Assembly: GCA_951217055.1 (NCBI GenBank)
Contig: OX578280.1
Span: forward strand, 16,655,394 to 16,719,393
Direction: 5' to 3'
DNA: 64,000 bases
From: Gerris lacustris
Taxonomy: Eukaryota > Arthropoda > Insecta > Hemiptera > Gerridae
Below are positions 1 to 12,684 of this stretch, one piece after another. Position 1 is the stretch's first letter, and every line of letters begins with the position of its first letter. A model generated the notes under the pieces. It saw only the letters and a list, made by a program, of their open reading frames with translations. It was not told the origin of the DNA and did no database searches. The translations under genes and the position numbers were made by a program.

Positions 1-300
1 AACTAATAAAAAAACTAACGATTAAACTAGTAGGTAACTAATTGAACAAGTTAACGATTAAACTAGTAAGTAAGTAAACAATTAAACAAAGTAATAAGTA
101 AAATAGCCCAATAATCGAACAACCTAACGAGTAAACAAGCTAAAAATGAAACAAAGTAACAAGTATAATAAACACGTCAACTAACAAAAATACAAAGCTA
201 CGAGTAACTTCACAAGAATGACAAAGTAAACATACTAACAAGTTAAAAAACCAATGACTAAACTAATAATCAAGTATCCAGCTAATGACAATGTTTTCAT
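1..300. repeat. Degenerate short tandem repeat, A/T-rich
   Basis: The stretch is built from loosely repeated words such as taactaat, gattaaactag and aagtaa, with cytosines almost only in aac/cta contexts. No frame stays open and no unit length is strict. It reads as a decayed simple repeat. No gene is seen. Confidence 0.55.
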
Positions 301-329
301 TACTTTCGATAAGCTCGGAAACAATTGTA

Positions 330-775
330 ACTAGGCGTGCAATTCAGTTGTCTGCTTGCAATATTGAGCTGAGCTTGCATTTTAATCTTAAACAATAAAT
401 ATTTTTATAAACAGCTGAAATCGGATCAAAAATAGTAATATTTCTAATTTTTAATTATAAAGCTTCTTTCCTGTTTTTCTATTTTACCCCCCTCTTAATC
501 ACATCATAACAACAATAACTGTACTCTTAGAGAGCTTTCCAATTACATACATCATGAAGGGCATATACTATTTTAACTTTTGTACCCCGTACCCCTGTGT
601 ACCAATTTGGACCATTTCAGATGTATACCTTCCTGTGGTTGGTCACTATGGCCGTGCCGAATTTTGTGCGGATCGCTTCAGCCGTTCAGGAGGAGTATGT
701 GTCTAACCAAATGCAATGTGTAGTATAAGTGCTTCGCTTCGCGCAGCTCAATAAAAATGAAATAATATGTTGTCA
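330..775 (+). repeat. Family A interspersed repeat, copy 1
   Basis: This block matches the reverse complement of 25,567-26,015 along its length, and its middle matches 14,920-15,070. Shared words include ttttgtaccccgtacccctg and the stretch around ggagtatgtgtctaac. No conserved reading frame runs through the copies, so this is a dispersed non-coding repeat of unknown class. Just upstream (about 290-325) is a fragment of the hairpin end of family E (attactttcgataagctcgg). Confidence 0.75.
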
Positions 776-1536
776 ACAAATTTGTAAGTAAGAATATGAC
801 ATTTGCAGACCTGCTAGAATGTGGAGGAACTAAGCTAAACAAAATGTTATATAAAATGAAAAAAAAAAAAGAAAAGGTTTACAAGAAAAGTCGACTCGGA
901 GAGACTAATTTATAGCCGAAGTAGAGAGAAACTCGGAGGCGTGGCAACAAAAACTTATTTCCTGTGACCTTTCACCGTGATTTATTTGTTTACAGCATTA
1001 TCCACAGCACAACTTGTCTTATAATGTAGTGATTTACTCATAATAAACTTACATACTAACAACTACTCATCTTTTCAACTAAATATATAAAAGATACATG
1101 ACGGTGTTTAAAACAATATTGAAATAAATCTTCGGAGGGAACCAGGTTCACTTATGCATCTGTTTGTAAAAGTTGCAAAAATATATCATATATTTCTTCT
1201 AGGGCAATTCTTCTATCGACCTAGATATGAAGTCGAGGATAATGATCGAAGATGATTTGATTTACTATAATAAGAACCTATGGTACGATTATAAAACCTC
1301 TTATTACAATACATATTATGTAGGTACGATAACATTGATAATAGTATATTCGTAAACATTTGTAGTTTGATAGATGTTAGTACAGCTATTTGATCTTCAT
1401 GCACTGATGAGGAATTTAATCTTATATATTTCACAAAAGAGGTAATTTGATTTTCCATCTACAATGATACTAGTTTCAGTGGGACAATAAGAAGACCGAC
1501 CAAAGTAAGAAGGATCTCCATGGTGCAATTGTCTCC

Positions 1537-1571
<35 letters not shown>
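776..1571. other. Unassigned AT-rich stretch ending in poly(A)
   Basis: No recognisable gene. It ends in a run of about 30 A (roughly 1,540-1,570) that directly abuts the next family B fragment, as expected for a slipped or retro-derived A tract. The small minus-strand frame at 1,213-1,458 shows no family resemblance. Confidence 0.5.
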
Positions 1572-1573
<2 letters not shown>

Positions 1574-1800
1574 GGTCCGAGAAACCTTAGACAAACATTC
1601 TCACATAGTTGAACTGTATGTAAAGTTGATAATATCTCATTTAATTGATGCTTTTTAAAAAGCGTTCAACAGGTGGTAAGTTACTTTTTGTTTTGGATTG
1701 TCAACAAAATCAGATTTTATTTTCATCAATACCGGAAAGTGAATAACGTAATAAAGTGACATTTCTTCAGGATGGTTCCACAACTGGCTGCAAACCGTGA
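1572..1800 (+). repeat. Family B fragment, diverged subfamily
   Basis: It begins with atcggtccgag, the outer word of family B, and aligns best with the diverged copy at 57,463-57,740 (shared ttactttttgtttt and caaaatcagattt). It is 5'-end only; the tRNA-like box and the other terminus are absent. Confidence 0.6.
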
Positions 1801-2698
1801 GGACTTACATCCGTCGAGACATATGGTCAATTAAGGAAGACTTAAAACTTCATTATGATATCCATCGCGGAATAGTATGGTAATTTTATATAAAATTTTT
1901 AAAACGAATGCAGCTAAAAATAAGCTTATATTTGTAAAAAATAAATTAATAAATATTTATGATGAAAGTCTAAAATTTAGTCTGTTTTCATCTTTAATAC
2001 TCCCCCCCAAAAAATCTAATCATGTGCAAAAAAAAAAAAACATTCAATCAAGTAAATTTCAAGACATATACGAAAGACTTGTTACAAGAAATAAAAATAC
2101 TGGAAAAACTATTTGAATTTAACCATACTAGATTATATATCAGCAATTTAATACCGTATGCGTTAGCACACTGCAATAAGCTACACAATTTGTGTGAGTG
2201 AAAAACACGAAGGGATGTGCCTCGCTTTAGGAACTGTTCCAACATGAGACATTGCGTCATTAAGATGTTGGCTCAGCATTACGCCATGTCCTGCATCGTT
2301 TCGTCGCGTCCGACTCATCAGGGGCCCGACGATGCCCTCCCAACTCTGGACCTATACCAGATCAAGATCAGATATAGGGCTTATCAGAGACGAGCGTGCT
2401 CTCATAAAAATTGTGTAGATTATAAATATTTATATATTATAAATTGAGTTTTTTTTATTAATTTATTTGATTGATTTACCTCAATCAAATACGATTGAAA
2501 AGTAAAAGGATGTAATTAAAAGCAAATAACTTGTATTGAGAAACCGATGAATTTAAATAATAAGGGTTTACAATTGTATTTGCTGTTTACTATTGAATAA
2601 TTAATATTCTCATCAATGAATAATTTCAATCAATCTTCTAGGTCCCCATATTTATATATCAGCAAACCTCGCAGTATATTTATTCAAAATACAAATAT
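1801..2698. other. Unassigned stretch
   Basis: Weak open frames occur (1,877-2,116 and 2,217-2,447 on plus) but their composition is lysine/isoleucine-rich and matches no family I recognise. The part 2,200-2,400 is richer in G+C than its surroundings. No gene can be supported. Confidence 0.4.
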
Positions 2699-3336
2699 TG
2701 CTTCGAGCTTAACGAAGGGAATGGAAGTTATATGATAATTTTTGAGAACAATTTTTTTCCAAGACAGAAATCCGTTTTAGACATCAGGCGTTTTGGACAT
2801 CATTTGTGATCCGTGTGTATCGGTCGGTCTATCCAAAATGTTTGCGAACCAACGTATCTTAAACTATTTGACCCATTTCAATGACATTTGGAGTTGGTAG
2901 GGGATAATTAGGTAATGTTTGGTCTTATATCGAGGCCTTATCTACTTTTCTTTCGATGTTGAGTTTTATACACCTGAGGGATGGTTGTGTTTTAATACAT
3001 AAGTTATTATCTATAATAGACAGAGATACTATGCCCCAGTCAGCTTAAGTATTAAAAAAAACATTCTGAAGGTGAATGTAACATAAAATCGCAAAAAATA
3101 TAGATAACGTTGTATGATTCTAAGCCCTTGAAACAAGTTTCAACATTTCGCTCCCACTGCTTTTCTTCTACAAAAGGTTTTTTTTGTTAACACCTATATA
3201 ATAAGTAATCATTTAAACTAATTCAATAAAAAAATTAATTAATTAAACAATAAAGGGCTGTAAACGCATAAAAATATTAAATTATAGGCGGTAGGATGCT
3301 AGGAAGCTATGTGCCACACTTAATGAAAGACTGTCT
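2699..3336 (-). repeat. Family E repeat, near full length
   Basis: One end is a hairpin-forming word (gcttcgagcttaacgaaggg), the other carries ggaagctatgtgccacact. Both ends recur, in the same relation, at 9,650-10,240 (plus) and 18,138-18,659 (minus). The interior is poorly conserved and non-coding. The class is unknown: the single hairpin terminus recalls Helitron 3' ends, but no CTRR terminus is evident. Confidence 0.65.
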
Positions 3337-4474
3337 TTAAAGATGGAGGTTCGTCGAATGTAGCCCCCAGATAGTCAATAATTTCAACCATCTGGGCTAA
3401 TTAAATAATGCTAAATTGATAGTTTTATTCATTAACTGACTTAAAACAAACTGGTTAAAAACATTAAAATTCTGAAAAATAGTTGACTTAATGTTAGCGC
3501 AATATAGCCTTAAATCACTCGTAAGCTAGTGACTGGATATGTCTGTGTCAAGATACGAGTATATTTTGATGTAATAACCATGGAATAGTCTTGGTTTACC
3601 CAGTGGGTAATCTAACTTATCAAATAAACATTTTTTAATATATATTATAATGTATTAAGATTTTTAATACATAATTGTTTATAAAATAACATAATTTAAA
3701 AAGTAGAGGTTGCAACCTAGCAGGTTATAACATATTATACATAATAACAAAGTTTTAAGAAAAACAGAATAACGAAACAACCCACGTAAGCTAAGATTTA
3801 AACAAAAACCACTTTTGAAAATACGGGGAATGTCATGAATACATAATTATCATCTTAGAATACAGTTATAATTAAGTAAAATGCATATGCATATAATCAA
3901 AAGGTTTAAACTGACCTTACATAATCGTAGATTTCGTTTTTTGTGAGCTTGACACACTGGACACTACATATTTCCAAAAACCGATAAATTATCGCGAGTT
4001 ACAACCGAAAAAGGATTTTTTAAACTGTAAAAACATTAAGATAATACAATTCTAACACTTATTTAAACGGAAACAGCCAATTTATTGGTCTTTTGGTCAC
4101 TTATAGACGAATACGTTAACTAAGTAAAAAATGATGGCCGCTGATTGTTATACGTGGCGTGGAAAAACTAGTTCTGAAACAATTACCAACCTTTGAAAAT
4201 TAAAAAACCTAAGCCTTTCTATATTTTTTGTATTAACTTATTCAATTTTAAATGTGTTTAATTTGGTAATACTATTACATTCTACACAATATTATTTAAT
4301 AAGACAATACAATTAAAAATAGAATAACTTAGGTATACGTATTTTATTTTTTCTAAACAAAGACCTATATCTATATTTTTTTTTAAATTATATTTATATT
4401 TACTAATGAAAATAGATTAAAACTAACCTGAATATTCATTATTATTATTTATTTATTATGTATTGTTATAGTTA
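3337..4474. other. Unassigned AT-rich stretch
   Basis: No long open frame, RNA gene or copy of a family seen elsewhere in the window was found here. Confidence 0.4.
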
Positions 4475-5434
4475 GAGGTCGACCAAGAAGTCATGGAAAT
4501 GTGAGGAGTGCGCAAGTGTCGCCATGTACAGTCAGTTTTTTTTAAAATAGACCAGTGTCAAAAAATACAGTGTTGTTCTTTTGTTATTAATAATTTTATT
4601 TTTGATAACTTCTATATTTTTTGCAACAGGAAACACTGTACCTGATAAGAAATCACAATAATATACGATAATATCTTTATATTATTATTTATTGATTATT
4701 CACAATAATATTCTTTAAATCTAAATAAATTTTCTTCTTTCTTAATCGATTTTTTTCTTCCTCTTTATTTCTGAGTTTGATTTGTTACTTTTTTATTACT
4801 GTTTTATTTGTTACTTTCCTTATTTCTGGATTTTAGTACTTAATTTTTTGTGAATTATTATTTGTACTATTACCTCTCTCGGATTGTTTTTGGCAATTTT
4901 CTCTTTGGTAAATTAAATTTCCTGGTATTATTAAAAACATGGATAATAACACGAATTCAAAATTAGGAAGAAATTATACAAATAATGAGATTCTCCTGGT
5001 TATTTTATTTATAAAAAATATAATGGGGAAAAGCAAACTAGAAATTCGCTAATATTATTTTGATTAATTGTCATGGAGAGCAATCATTTTTATAATAACA
5101 AATAAATATTAGGTTTGTTCCAACCCCATTATTTGTAGTGTTCTTTGCATTTGCATCATCATGGTGAATGGTACAAAATCAAAATTGTTGTGTGACAGTT
5201 GTGACTATAATTCGTATTGTATAAAATCAAACAAAACAGGAAACCTAACAGATTGGAAACCTTCTTGTTGTTGTTATTCGTGAGATTTGACGCAACTGCG
5301 CATGTCATACAAACTAGAAATGGGTATTGTCTTAGCACCCGACTGTACTGACTTCGGCACTACTCGAAAGTTCCGATTTTAAACGAAGTTAAGCTTTCCG
5401 TTTCTCCCGTGTTCATGACTTCTTGGTCGACCTC
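4475..5434. mobile_element. TIR element GAGGTCGACC, TA target site
   Basis: The two ends are perfect inverted repeats of 21 bp (gaggtcgaccaagaagtcat and its complement), each flanked by TA (4,473-4,474 and 5,435-5,436). That is the signature of a Tc1/mariner-type non-autonomous element, though the superfamily cannot be fixed without a transposase. The 960 bp interior has no transposase frame. A fragment of the GGTTTGTTCCAACC family (5,112-5,345) lies inside it. Confidence 0.75.
5112..5345 (-). mobile_element. Nested truncated GGTTTGTTCCAACC element
   Basis: It begins TTA|GGTTTGTTCCAACCCC and aligns with the reverse complement of 63,183-63,615, including ttatttgta, gaaacctaacag and aactgcgcatgtcatacaaa. 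The second terminus is missing. It lies wholly inside the GAGGTCGACC element, so it either inserted there or was captured by it. Confidence 0.7.
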
Positions 5435-6386
5435 TAGTACTTTTTACTTCTTAATAGAATACATAAAAAAGTGTTGTGAAAAATATGTATTTTGAGATTT
5501 TAGCGGATTTTCTTCGGTCTACAAGTGATTTTTTTAATTTCTTGTATAAATAGGGGAAAGTGTGTGATGAGGTAAATATTCAATTTAAAAAAATTATAGT
5601 ATTCATACGTTTATGTCCAAAAGCGTCATTTCTAATTTTTCAGAATTGAATGTTGTTGGATTTACTCATTTTAAGGCCTCTGAGTGCAAAATTTATAATA
5701 TTTCCGTCGAACATCCTTTCTTTGATTTCCGGCTCAGAGTAAATTTTTATATTTTTCTCCCCTTTCCACATAAATACTATTAATATTAAATAATTGAACC
5801 TTAAATCATGGATCACTTCTATTTTAATCTTTCTTCATATACTACAGTAATATGTATTAAACATTCTTGTTTAATTTTTCGTCAATTACTTCCGAAATAA
5901 CCAAAGGTAATGTAAGCATTGCTATCATACTGTAGACAACTTTCTTTTGTCTCTAAATTTAAAATTTCTCACAAGAAATGCGTTTCTAACATTAGGAAAC
6001 GTAATATATAGGAATACATAGGAATTTCGGTCTGTCTGACAATTTTTCGAACATTTTAATGGTATGTTTCATTACTCAATTTATCTCTATTGATAATTTA
6101 GTTCCAACTGAATGAAGTCTTTTGCATGATAATTATCATGAGATAATTTTTATCATTAGGAAATTACGTTTATGTACGAGGAAATTTTATAAGGTTTACG
6201 AATTCTGTAAGTACGTAAAATATGGCTTCAATCTCTTCTTCCATTAAGAAACACCATTTTTAATTATTATTAAACAATAATAGGGGGCCCTGCCCCCTTT
6301 ACGCTTAGCTGGTCGAAAAGCGGCCGCTGGGCGGCCACTGGCTTGGACCTTCACACAATTTGACATTTTACACATTTGTTTGTTTA
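5435..6386. other. Unassigned stretch with GC-rich patch
   Basis: The first ~90 bp (to about 5,535) resemble a degraded family B terminus (ttttgagattttagcggatt). Around 6,283-6,345 a short GC-rich patch contains gggggccctgccccc and gcggccgctgggcggcc, unlike its AT-rich surroundings. No gene seen. Confidence 0.45.
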
Positions 6387-8164
6387 AGGTGGGTTCACAG
6401 CTAGCTGATACCTAATTGCGGAAGGCTATATAGATAACAATATAATATCCTCGGGGAGCCACCGTGACTGAGTTGCTGTTTCCTTCCCCTCGAGTTTCGG
6501 TTGGTCAGGTTATAAACAAAGCCAATTATAACATCGTGTTTTCAACTTGAATTTAGTTCTCTTGCTTAAAAAGAACATATTTAATATTATTATATATCAA
6601 GACTTTTATTATATATAAATAAGAAATAGGTATATAATAAAAATAATGTAGGAACAGATATAATAAGCACATATATAAAAAACACAGATATAAAAAATAA
6701 TGCAGGAACAGATATGAATATACTAGGCATCGCGTGGCTCTATCACTGAAGCGAGCGTATTGCAATGAAATACTGAATATTGAAATTTATTAATCATGAT
6801 GAATGTCATAGTTGAAGATAAGTGGAAGAGGGTAGTCTGGGGAAGAGTGGGGGTACTCGGTACAAAGCTTTACTTCCTAAACAAACCTATACACTATACG
6901 ACAATAACAATCTTCACCACCCGCGGTAGCTTTTAAACAATTATTATAAATGTATCTCGTCACTACGCAAAGAATTTTGCTTGTATCAAGTTGAAATTTT
7001 GCATACCTGTTTCAATTGTGCATTAGATGGTGTATATGAAGTTTTATTAAAATCGTTACGTTAGAACGTAAGATATCGGTAAAAAGGTTGTTTTCTCTAT
7101 TATAAACGTTTAGGTCCGCTTTAATAGTTTTAGCGATCTTTATTAAGTCATAGCGGTGTCGCTGTTGGTTTTAGTAATAGTATATTATGTTACTAGGCTG
7201 TGAAGTGAGTTTTTTCTTTACCGCGGCAATTACATTTACTGACAGTAAATATTGCCAAGGTAAAGAAAAAACACTTCACAGTCGCGTAGCATATGCTATT
7301 TTTTCCGAGGTAGCAGACAATGCAAAAACATTAAATATTAATCACTAATCAATATATAATAATAACAAATATTAGTACATACTTAAGACTTAAAAAAAGA
7401 AACCTTAAAAAGAGGTTACACTATAAGAAAAGATAAATAAAACGCACTGACATCTAGCGGATTTTAATCGTACTAGAAGCATTTCTACAAAGACTGCAGC
7501 GGTACTAACGGAAGTTTTGACAACTACCCGCCGGACATAAAAAATCTTTTAGTTCCTAGGACGTAAAAGATTTTTTCTTTACAGCTAGGAGTAATGAAAA
7601 GATTTTTTAAGTCCACGTAATGAAAAAATGGATTTTAGCTATGTCTTTTAGGCTCTAAAGTTACTATTTCACAGCCTACCACGGAAAAAAAATATTATTT
7701 GAAAAAAATGTTCGTCTCATCGAATAGATGATGATAGAATCTTTTCCCGTCCTGAAATTCCAATTTAATTTTTGTACCTCTCGTTTACGCGAGCGTTGCG
7801 CGCGAACTCTTGGACGGATCACGCTGTCCAACGAACTTAGCCTGAGTATTAGTAAGAGGATCATGTATACCAAATTTCAACTAAATCAGTCAACTTTTAC
7901 TCAAGTTATCGTCACACGCGTGAACGTTACTGACAGACAGACAGACACGGAGCATATTTCGTTGAATGTAGGAAGCTCGCTACGCTCGCTTCAATTATAA
8001 TAAAATAATTTAAATATTATAAAAACCGAAGGGAAACAAGCAGAGAACGAAGTGAAGGTTTCATACAGTTTTTAAAGCGGCGCCGCAAAAGCGTTGCCAT
8101 AGATGAATCAGCAGATCACCTTCAGGCCTCCGCAATTACGTATCCGCTAGCTGTGAACCCTCCT
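6387..8164. mobile_element. Harbinger-like TIR element, 1.78 kb
   Basis: The ends are imperfect inverted repeats of about 40 bp (aggtgggttcacagctagc left; gctagctgtgaaccctcct right). They are flanked by TTA at 6,384-6,386 and 8,165-8,167. A 3 bp TWA target duplication is typical of PIF/Harbinger elements. No transposase or Myb-like frame is visible, so it is non-autonomous or decayed. Inside lie an 84 bp near-palindrome (7,198-7,281) and a stretch (7,690-7,960) related to the body of family E, suggesting composite origin. Confidence 0.7.
7198..7281. repeat. Imperfect palindrome
   Basis: ctgtgaagtg...ttttttctttacc is mirrored by ggtaaagaaaaaa...cacttcacag around a centre near actgacagt. The arms are about 38 nt with a few mismatches. 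It sits inside the Harbinger-like element and could be a nested miniature element or a transcript hairpin. Confidence 0.7.
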
Positions 8165-9649
8165 TTACAAAACTTTTTTAATAATATAGATAGATAATAT
8201 ATATGAATTAGATAAATACTAATTATGTTTCCGGCTGCGAAATTCAGTCAAATAGTTCCATTTAACCAAATATGTGTCTATTATATTTTTTCCACAAACA
8301 AATACAATAACCTAATGAATACACATTAAGCAAAACCAAACACACCAAATATCAAGTTGAGTGATTTATTATGTTAATGTATAATCATAATTAATTTAAA
8401 ACAATATTTGCTCATATGCTTAAATAATAAAAGTGAGTTCATATATCGTAATTAATGTGGTTGAGAGGTTATAAGATACCTTAATTATATCTATTTGAAG
8501 ACGAACAAATCAAATCAAACATATTTTTTTAATTGAATTAATGACGTTGCCTTAGCAATAACCAATCATTTCGAGGTGAGTCGTCACAGTTTGAGGACAT
8601 TAGTCGCTTATATAAATTATTAGGATTTAGATTAAATTTACCAGCAGTAAAATAATTTTATTTGTGTGTTAGTTACCTCTAGTTGTAATCCTAATAAGTA
8701 CAGTTTAATTCGTCAGTACAATTCTATTGCTTTGTGTTTCAATGTCATATTTTACGTTCCAGAGATTTGGAATTTGAGCAACTCCCCTCTTATAGATTAA
8801 AGTGAAATGAGAAACTCTTGGATGGAACGAAAGGAGGAAACAACCTGCGAGAAAACTCAATGAGAAAACTGATGAAGAAAATCCTCGAGGGTGTTTGCTA
8901 GTGTCGAGGTTCTTTCACAGTAGAAGGAGGAGATGGTGTTAGTAGCTAATATAGTCTCCCTTAAAGTGAATTGGTTGGAAGGAACGAAGGCAGGCAGATG
9001 AGATACTCGGTTCCCGAGGCTACAGCGATTATTCATCCGACACCCTGTTTCATAGCTTTTAACTGGTTTTCAGAAGCAGGAGATGTTCACTACAACCATC
9101 CTTCTTAGACAATATACCGAACATAACAACGGATCTAAAACCAAAAACGGAACAGTCTTTACAATAAAATTTTCACGATTCAAAATTCAGGGATCACTTT
9201 AAGAGCTAATGGATGGGATCGAATGGAATTATGCGAGATTCCTTTCTCTTTGTTTATTTCCCGAGGCCTCCGCTAAAATTGATATTGTACAAATATTAGC
9301 TCTCCGTTCGTTCTCTCTTGCAGAAAAGCCTCAACTCAGCCAGCTATTATGCTGTAAACCCTGGGAGATCCGAAACAGATTATATTAGAAGCCTCCACAT
9401 TAATAATCCTTCCTAGCTTCATCCTCCATACGGCTCAAGATTGAATTAATTAAGATAGGATGGATATGAATTCCTTGCCATCACGTTGACGTGCCTTGCC
9501 TACGCCTACGCGTTAGCTTTAGTACTCATTCTCAACTCAATTTATATAACTTAAAAACAAAACAAAAATAATTATATACGTATAATAGAATTTAGTCTTA
9601 ATCACATATTTAAGTAATAACTTAAAGATAATTCAATTATATTATTAAT
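8165..9649. other. Unassigned stretch, low repeat content
   Basis: It lacks obvious copies of the window's repeat families and has more balanced composition between 8,750 and 9,480, so it may be unique DNA. At 9,309-9,321 a good splice-acceptor-like tract (ctctcttgcag) precedes about 31 open codons ending in TAG near 9,413. No homology is recognised and nothing else supports an exon. Confidence 0.35.
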
Positions 9650-10240
9650 AGACTGCCAATTAGTGTGGCACATAGCTTCCTCGCATCCTATCATGTACTT
9701 TATTGTTATATTAACATTAACATTATTGTTATATTAATTTGATGTTACATTGTTTATTTTGTAACAACTATTAATAGTTTTAGCGATCTTTAACACTTCA
9801 TAGTGGTGTCGCTGTTGGTTTTACTAAAAAATTGTATTTGAAAAAAATGTTTGTCTCATTGAATAGATGAAGTTAGATTTTTTCCCCTACCTAAAATTCC
9901 AATTTTAAATTTAAAGTTCACGTTTACGCGAGCGTTGCGCGTGAACACTTAACGCGAACGGATAACGTTGTCCAACGAACTCGTCCTGGGCATTGGTAAA
10001 ATGAACATGTCTACCAAATTTCATCAAAATCGGTCGACATTTACTCAAGTTATCGTCACACGTTTCATAATTCGCGGACACACGGACCAACAGACAGACA
10101 GACACGAGACTAAAATTGTTCCCTGATGTCTGAAACGGATTTCTGTCTTGGAATTTTTGAAATCGGAGGCATAAAAGTTTTTCGTTCTCAAAAGTGAACA
10201 CAATGCTTCCGTTACCTTCGGTAAGCTCGGAAGCAAAAAT
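9650..10240 (+). repeat. Family E repeat, full copy
   Basis: It starts gactgccaattagtgtggca and ends with the hairpin gcttccgttaccttcggtaa followed by gctcggaagc. The interior holds gtcgctgttggtttta and accaacagacagacagacac. Interior parts recur at 7,120-7,960 and 49,150-49,300. Reading frames across it are not conserved between copies. Confidence 0.7.
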
Positions 10241-10603
10241 ATAATTTAAATTGGAAGAGATATTAAGTTTGAATGTTTATAATCCTAATGACCATTACTA
10301 ATTACTGTCATTAGATATTATCTATTTCAAACTAATTAATAACAATCAAAACAATATTTATAAATAATCCATATTGCTAATGCACTCGTTTCCTAATGTC
10401 ACTAATGACATGTATTTGATTGATTTTCCAAACTATTAAAACAAAGGTAATTACACTAAAATACCATTAGTGTAATATATCATTGATACTGCATTAGACG
10501 AATGATATACAATGAATTGTTGATATTGTATAATACGAATTACATCACATTGTTGGAAATTACATTAATATCACCACATATATATCACATAATAATAACT
10601 TTT
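10241..10603. other. Unassigned AT-rich stretch
   Basis: The words atta, cattag and taatg recur with no strict period. No gene is seen. It ends at a reversed hairpin-end fragment of family E (10,604-10,640). Confidence 0.4.
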
Positions 10604-10639
10604 TGCTTCCGAGCTTACAGAAGGTAAAGGGAAGCACGA

Positions 10640-10905
10640 TCATACAGTAGCGTGTTTGTTTACATTTAACAAAACTAATTTGCTGTTTGTTTAATTAAAT
10701 CAACTTTTTATTTCTGTATTTATTATTAAAATCCAACAATCGTAGATAAAGTACGGTACGCAACTCGTACGAAAACTGCATTTTTCTTTGCTCGTGTGGT
10801 TTTACTACCCTCGATGTCGCTCGGGTGCAAACTGCTACTTTACTTACTGCGCATGCAAAATGCTACTTTCCGTACTAGACACGTAATGTACTATTTTGTT
10901 CCAAA
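10640..10905 (+). mobile_element. Family D deleted copy 1
   Basis: It shares acatttaacaaaactaattt, attaaaatccaacaatcg and the tail tgcaaaatgctactttccgt with the longer copies at 25,016-25,566 and 47,304-47,872. It lacks their start-codon region. The 5' boundary abuts the hairpin end of family E. Confidence 0.65.
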
Positions 10906-11234
10906 AATTCCAAGACAGAAATCCGGTTCAGGTAATAAGGAAAAATTAATGTCTCGTGACATCGTTCGACATTTTTTGCGAACTATCACATCTTAAAAAC
11001 TATTCATATAATTTATAAATAATTTATGTTATACTGATTAAGTAACCAGTTCCAATCAATCAAGCAACAATCAAATAACCACACTGTCCTAAGTAACCAA
11101 GTAAAAAGTAAGTCTTAAGTACTTGCGCTCAGTTGACACTCAACAGTTTGTAAGGTCTGCGCTCAGTCGACTCCCGGTTATTTAGATGCAGGTTTAAACA
11201 ATGATAAACAAGGTCGAAAAAGCAGTGTCACCAA
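10906..11234. repeat. Family F left part and 72 bp direct repeat
   Basis: A 72 bp block at 11,102-11,174 (aaaaagtaagtcttaagtac onward) recurs nearly unchanged at 13,302-13,374 in the same orientation. From 11,168 the sequence is the reverse complement of 27,400-27,475 (family F), until it is cut by the hAT-like insertion at 11,235. Confidence 0.65.
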
Positions 11235-12684
11235 CAGCGCTGGAGCTAACTTTTGGCCGCCACAGGCAAGACCCCATAGAAGTAGGAATATTTTGACCGG
11301 AGGGGGGGGGGGGAATGGGAGGAAGGTGATTTTGTATTTTTGAGGGCTTCCTTAAAATTATCCTGTGCTTAGAATATTACATAATACATAACTGGAAAGT
11401 TTTAAATTTTTGTGTTCGTAATTTCTGTGGATACAGATGCTTTAATATACTCTAGGCGCAGTCAGACAACGCAAGAAATTATAAGGGTCCTCGGTTTGGG
11501 TTCTCCTAAGGACCCTAAAAACGGATATACCTTGTGATTAAGCATATTTGAAACATAAGTTGGCCTATAAGTTGATAAGCTTTAAAATTTTAAAGTATTC
11601 CTAAAATATTCTTATTTTAAGTTGGGAAAAATAGTATTAAAATAATAAAAAAGTAGGACTAAACCATAACTGGAACAGGGCCGTGTAAATGAATTTTGGG
11701 GTGCCTATTTTAATGTCATAATACTTAAATATAATCATACAAATTAATTTTTTTTTAGGAGCCCTAAAATGTTTTATGACCATATTTTTAATATTATCCT
11801 TAGAGGACATTACTTTGTGAATTATTATGAAACACACCCCCTCTAATATTTTATTTTATAATTATTATTAATTTTTACCAAATAGTCAACTTTTGTTAAT
11901 TTTCTTGTATTTTTTCGTTCTTGAGATTTAACAGCTTAAAAGTATTTTCAATTTTTTAAAACAAAATAATTTTTCCACTTTCAATGGCCCTTATATAGGG
12001 CTGAACACAGTCTGTTTGATATAATCTGACTGCTTTTTAAAGTGGTGCATGTCACTATTATTTAGCTATAATAGTTTTTAAGTAATAAAATTAAGTAGGC
12101 TATTTTTTAGAACTCAATATTATGGTGAGACCTGTAACAGAACTGAGCTTAATATTTTTATTTGATTAGGATTAGGAGATAACATTTCAAAAATTTAGGG
12201 AAGGGTAGAAAAGATAACAGCTATAAAAGGGTAAGAAAATAGTTGTGAAAAATAAAAAGAAGGTATGAGGGATATTGGAAAAGAAGTAAGAGGGGTTTCT
12301 TACTTCAGATGTTTACTTCAGTACAACTTATTACTGTAAGTCATGGGCGTCGTCTGCAGTTAAATATTGGGGAGAGGTTTATGGCGGGGGTCCGGGGGCC
12401 CACCTCTGGAAATTTTGAAAATATTACCTCTCAAAACAGCGCTTTTATGCATTTCTGAGGTGACATTGAATATGAGGTGAATATAAAAAAATATTTATTA
12501 AAAAAAAAAAATACGGGGGTATTTTTTTACTACTCAGTACCGAACGCACATTATTATCTATTACTTTTGCTATGAATTTTGTTTTTCAATTTATAAAAAG
12601 AAGTCTGAGAGCGCCATCGGCCGCCCCCTGAGTTTGGCCGCCACAGGCGGTTGCCTGCTCCGCCTGTGCGTAGCGCCGCCGCTG
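11235..12684. mobile_element. hAT-like insertion with 8 bp target duplication
   Basis: The insert starts CAGCGCTGG and ends GCCGCCGCTG, a short inverted repeat of the hAT CAGNG type. It is flanked by an exact 8 bp duplication gtcaccaa (11,227-11,234 and 12,685-12,692). Removing it rejoins family F, which is continuous at 27,225-27,475. Sub-terminal ggccgccacaggc occurs near both ends, in direct orientation. No hAT transposase (RNase-H-like or hATC domain) is recognisable in the 1,450 bp, so it is non-autonomous or heavily decayed. A stretch near 11,460 (aagaaattataagggt) recurs near 36,815. Confidence 0.8.

Noticed and set aside
2699..3336. Helitron assignment for family E
   Set aside because: One end is hairpin-like, but neither a 5' TC nor a 3' CTRR terminus next to the hairpin could be seen.
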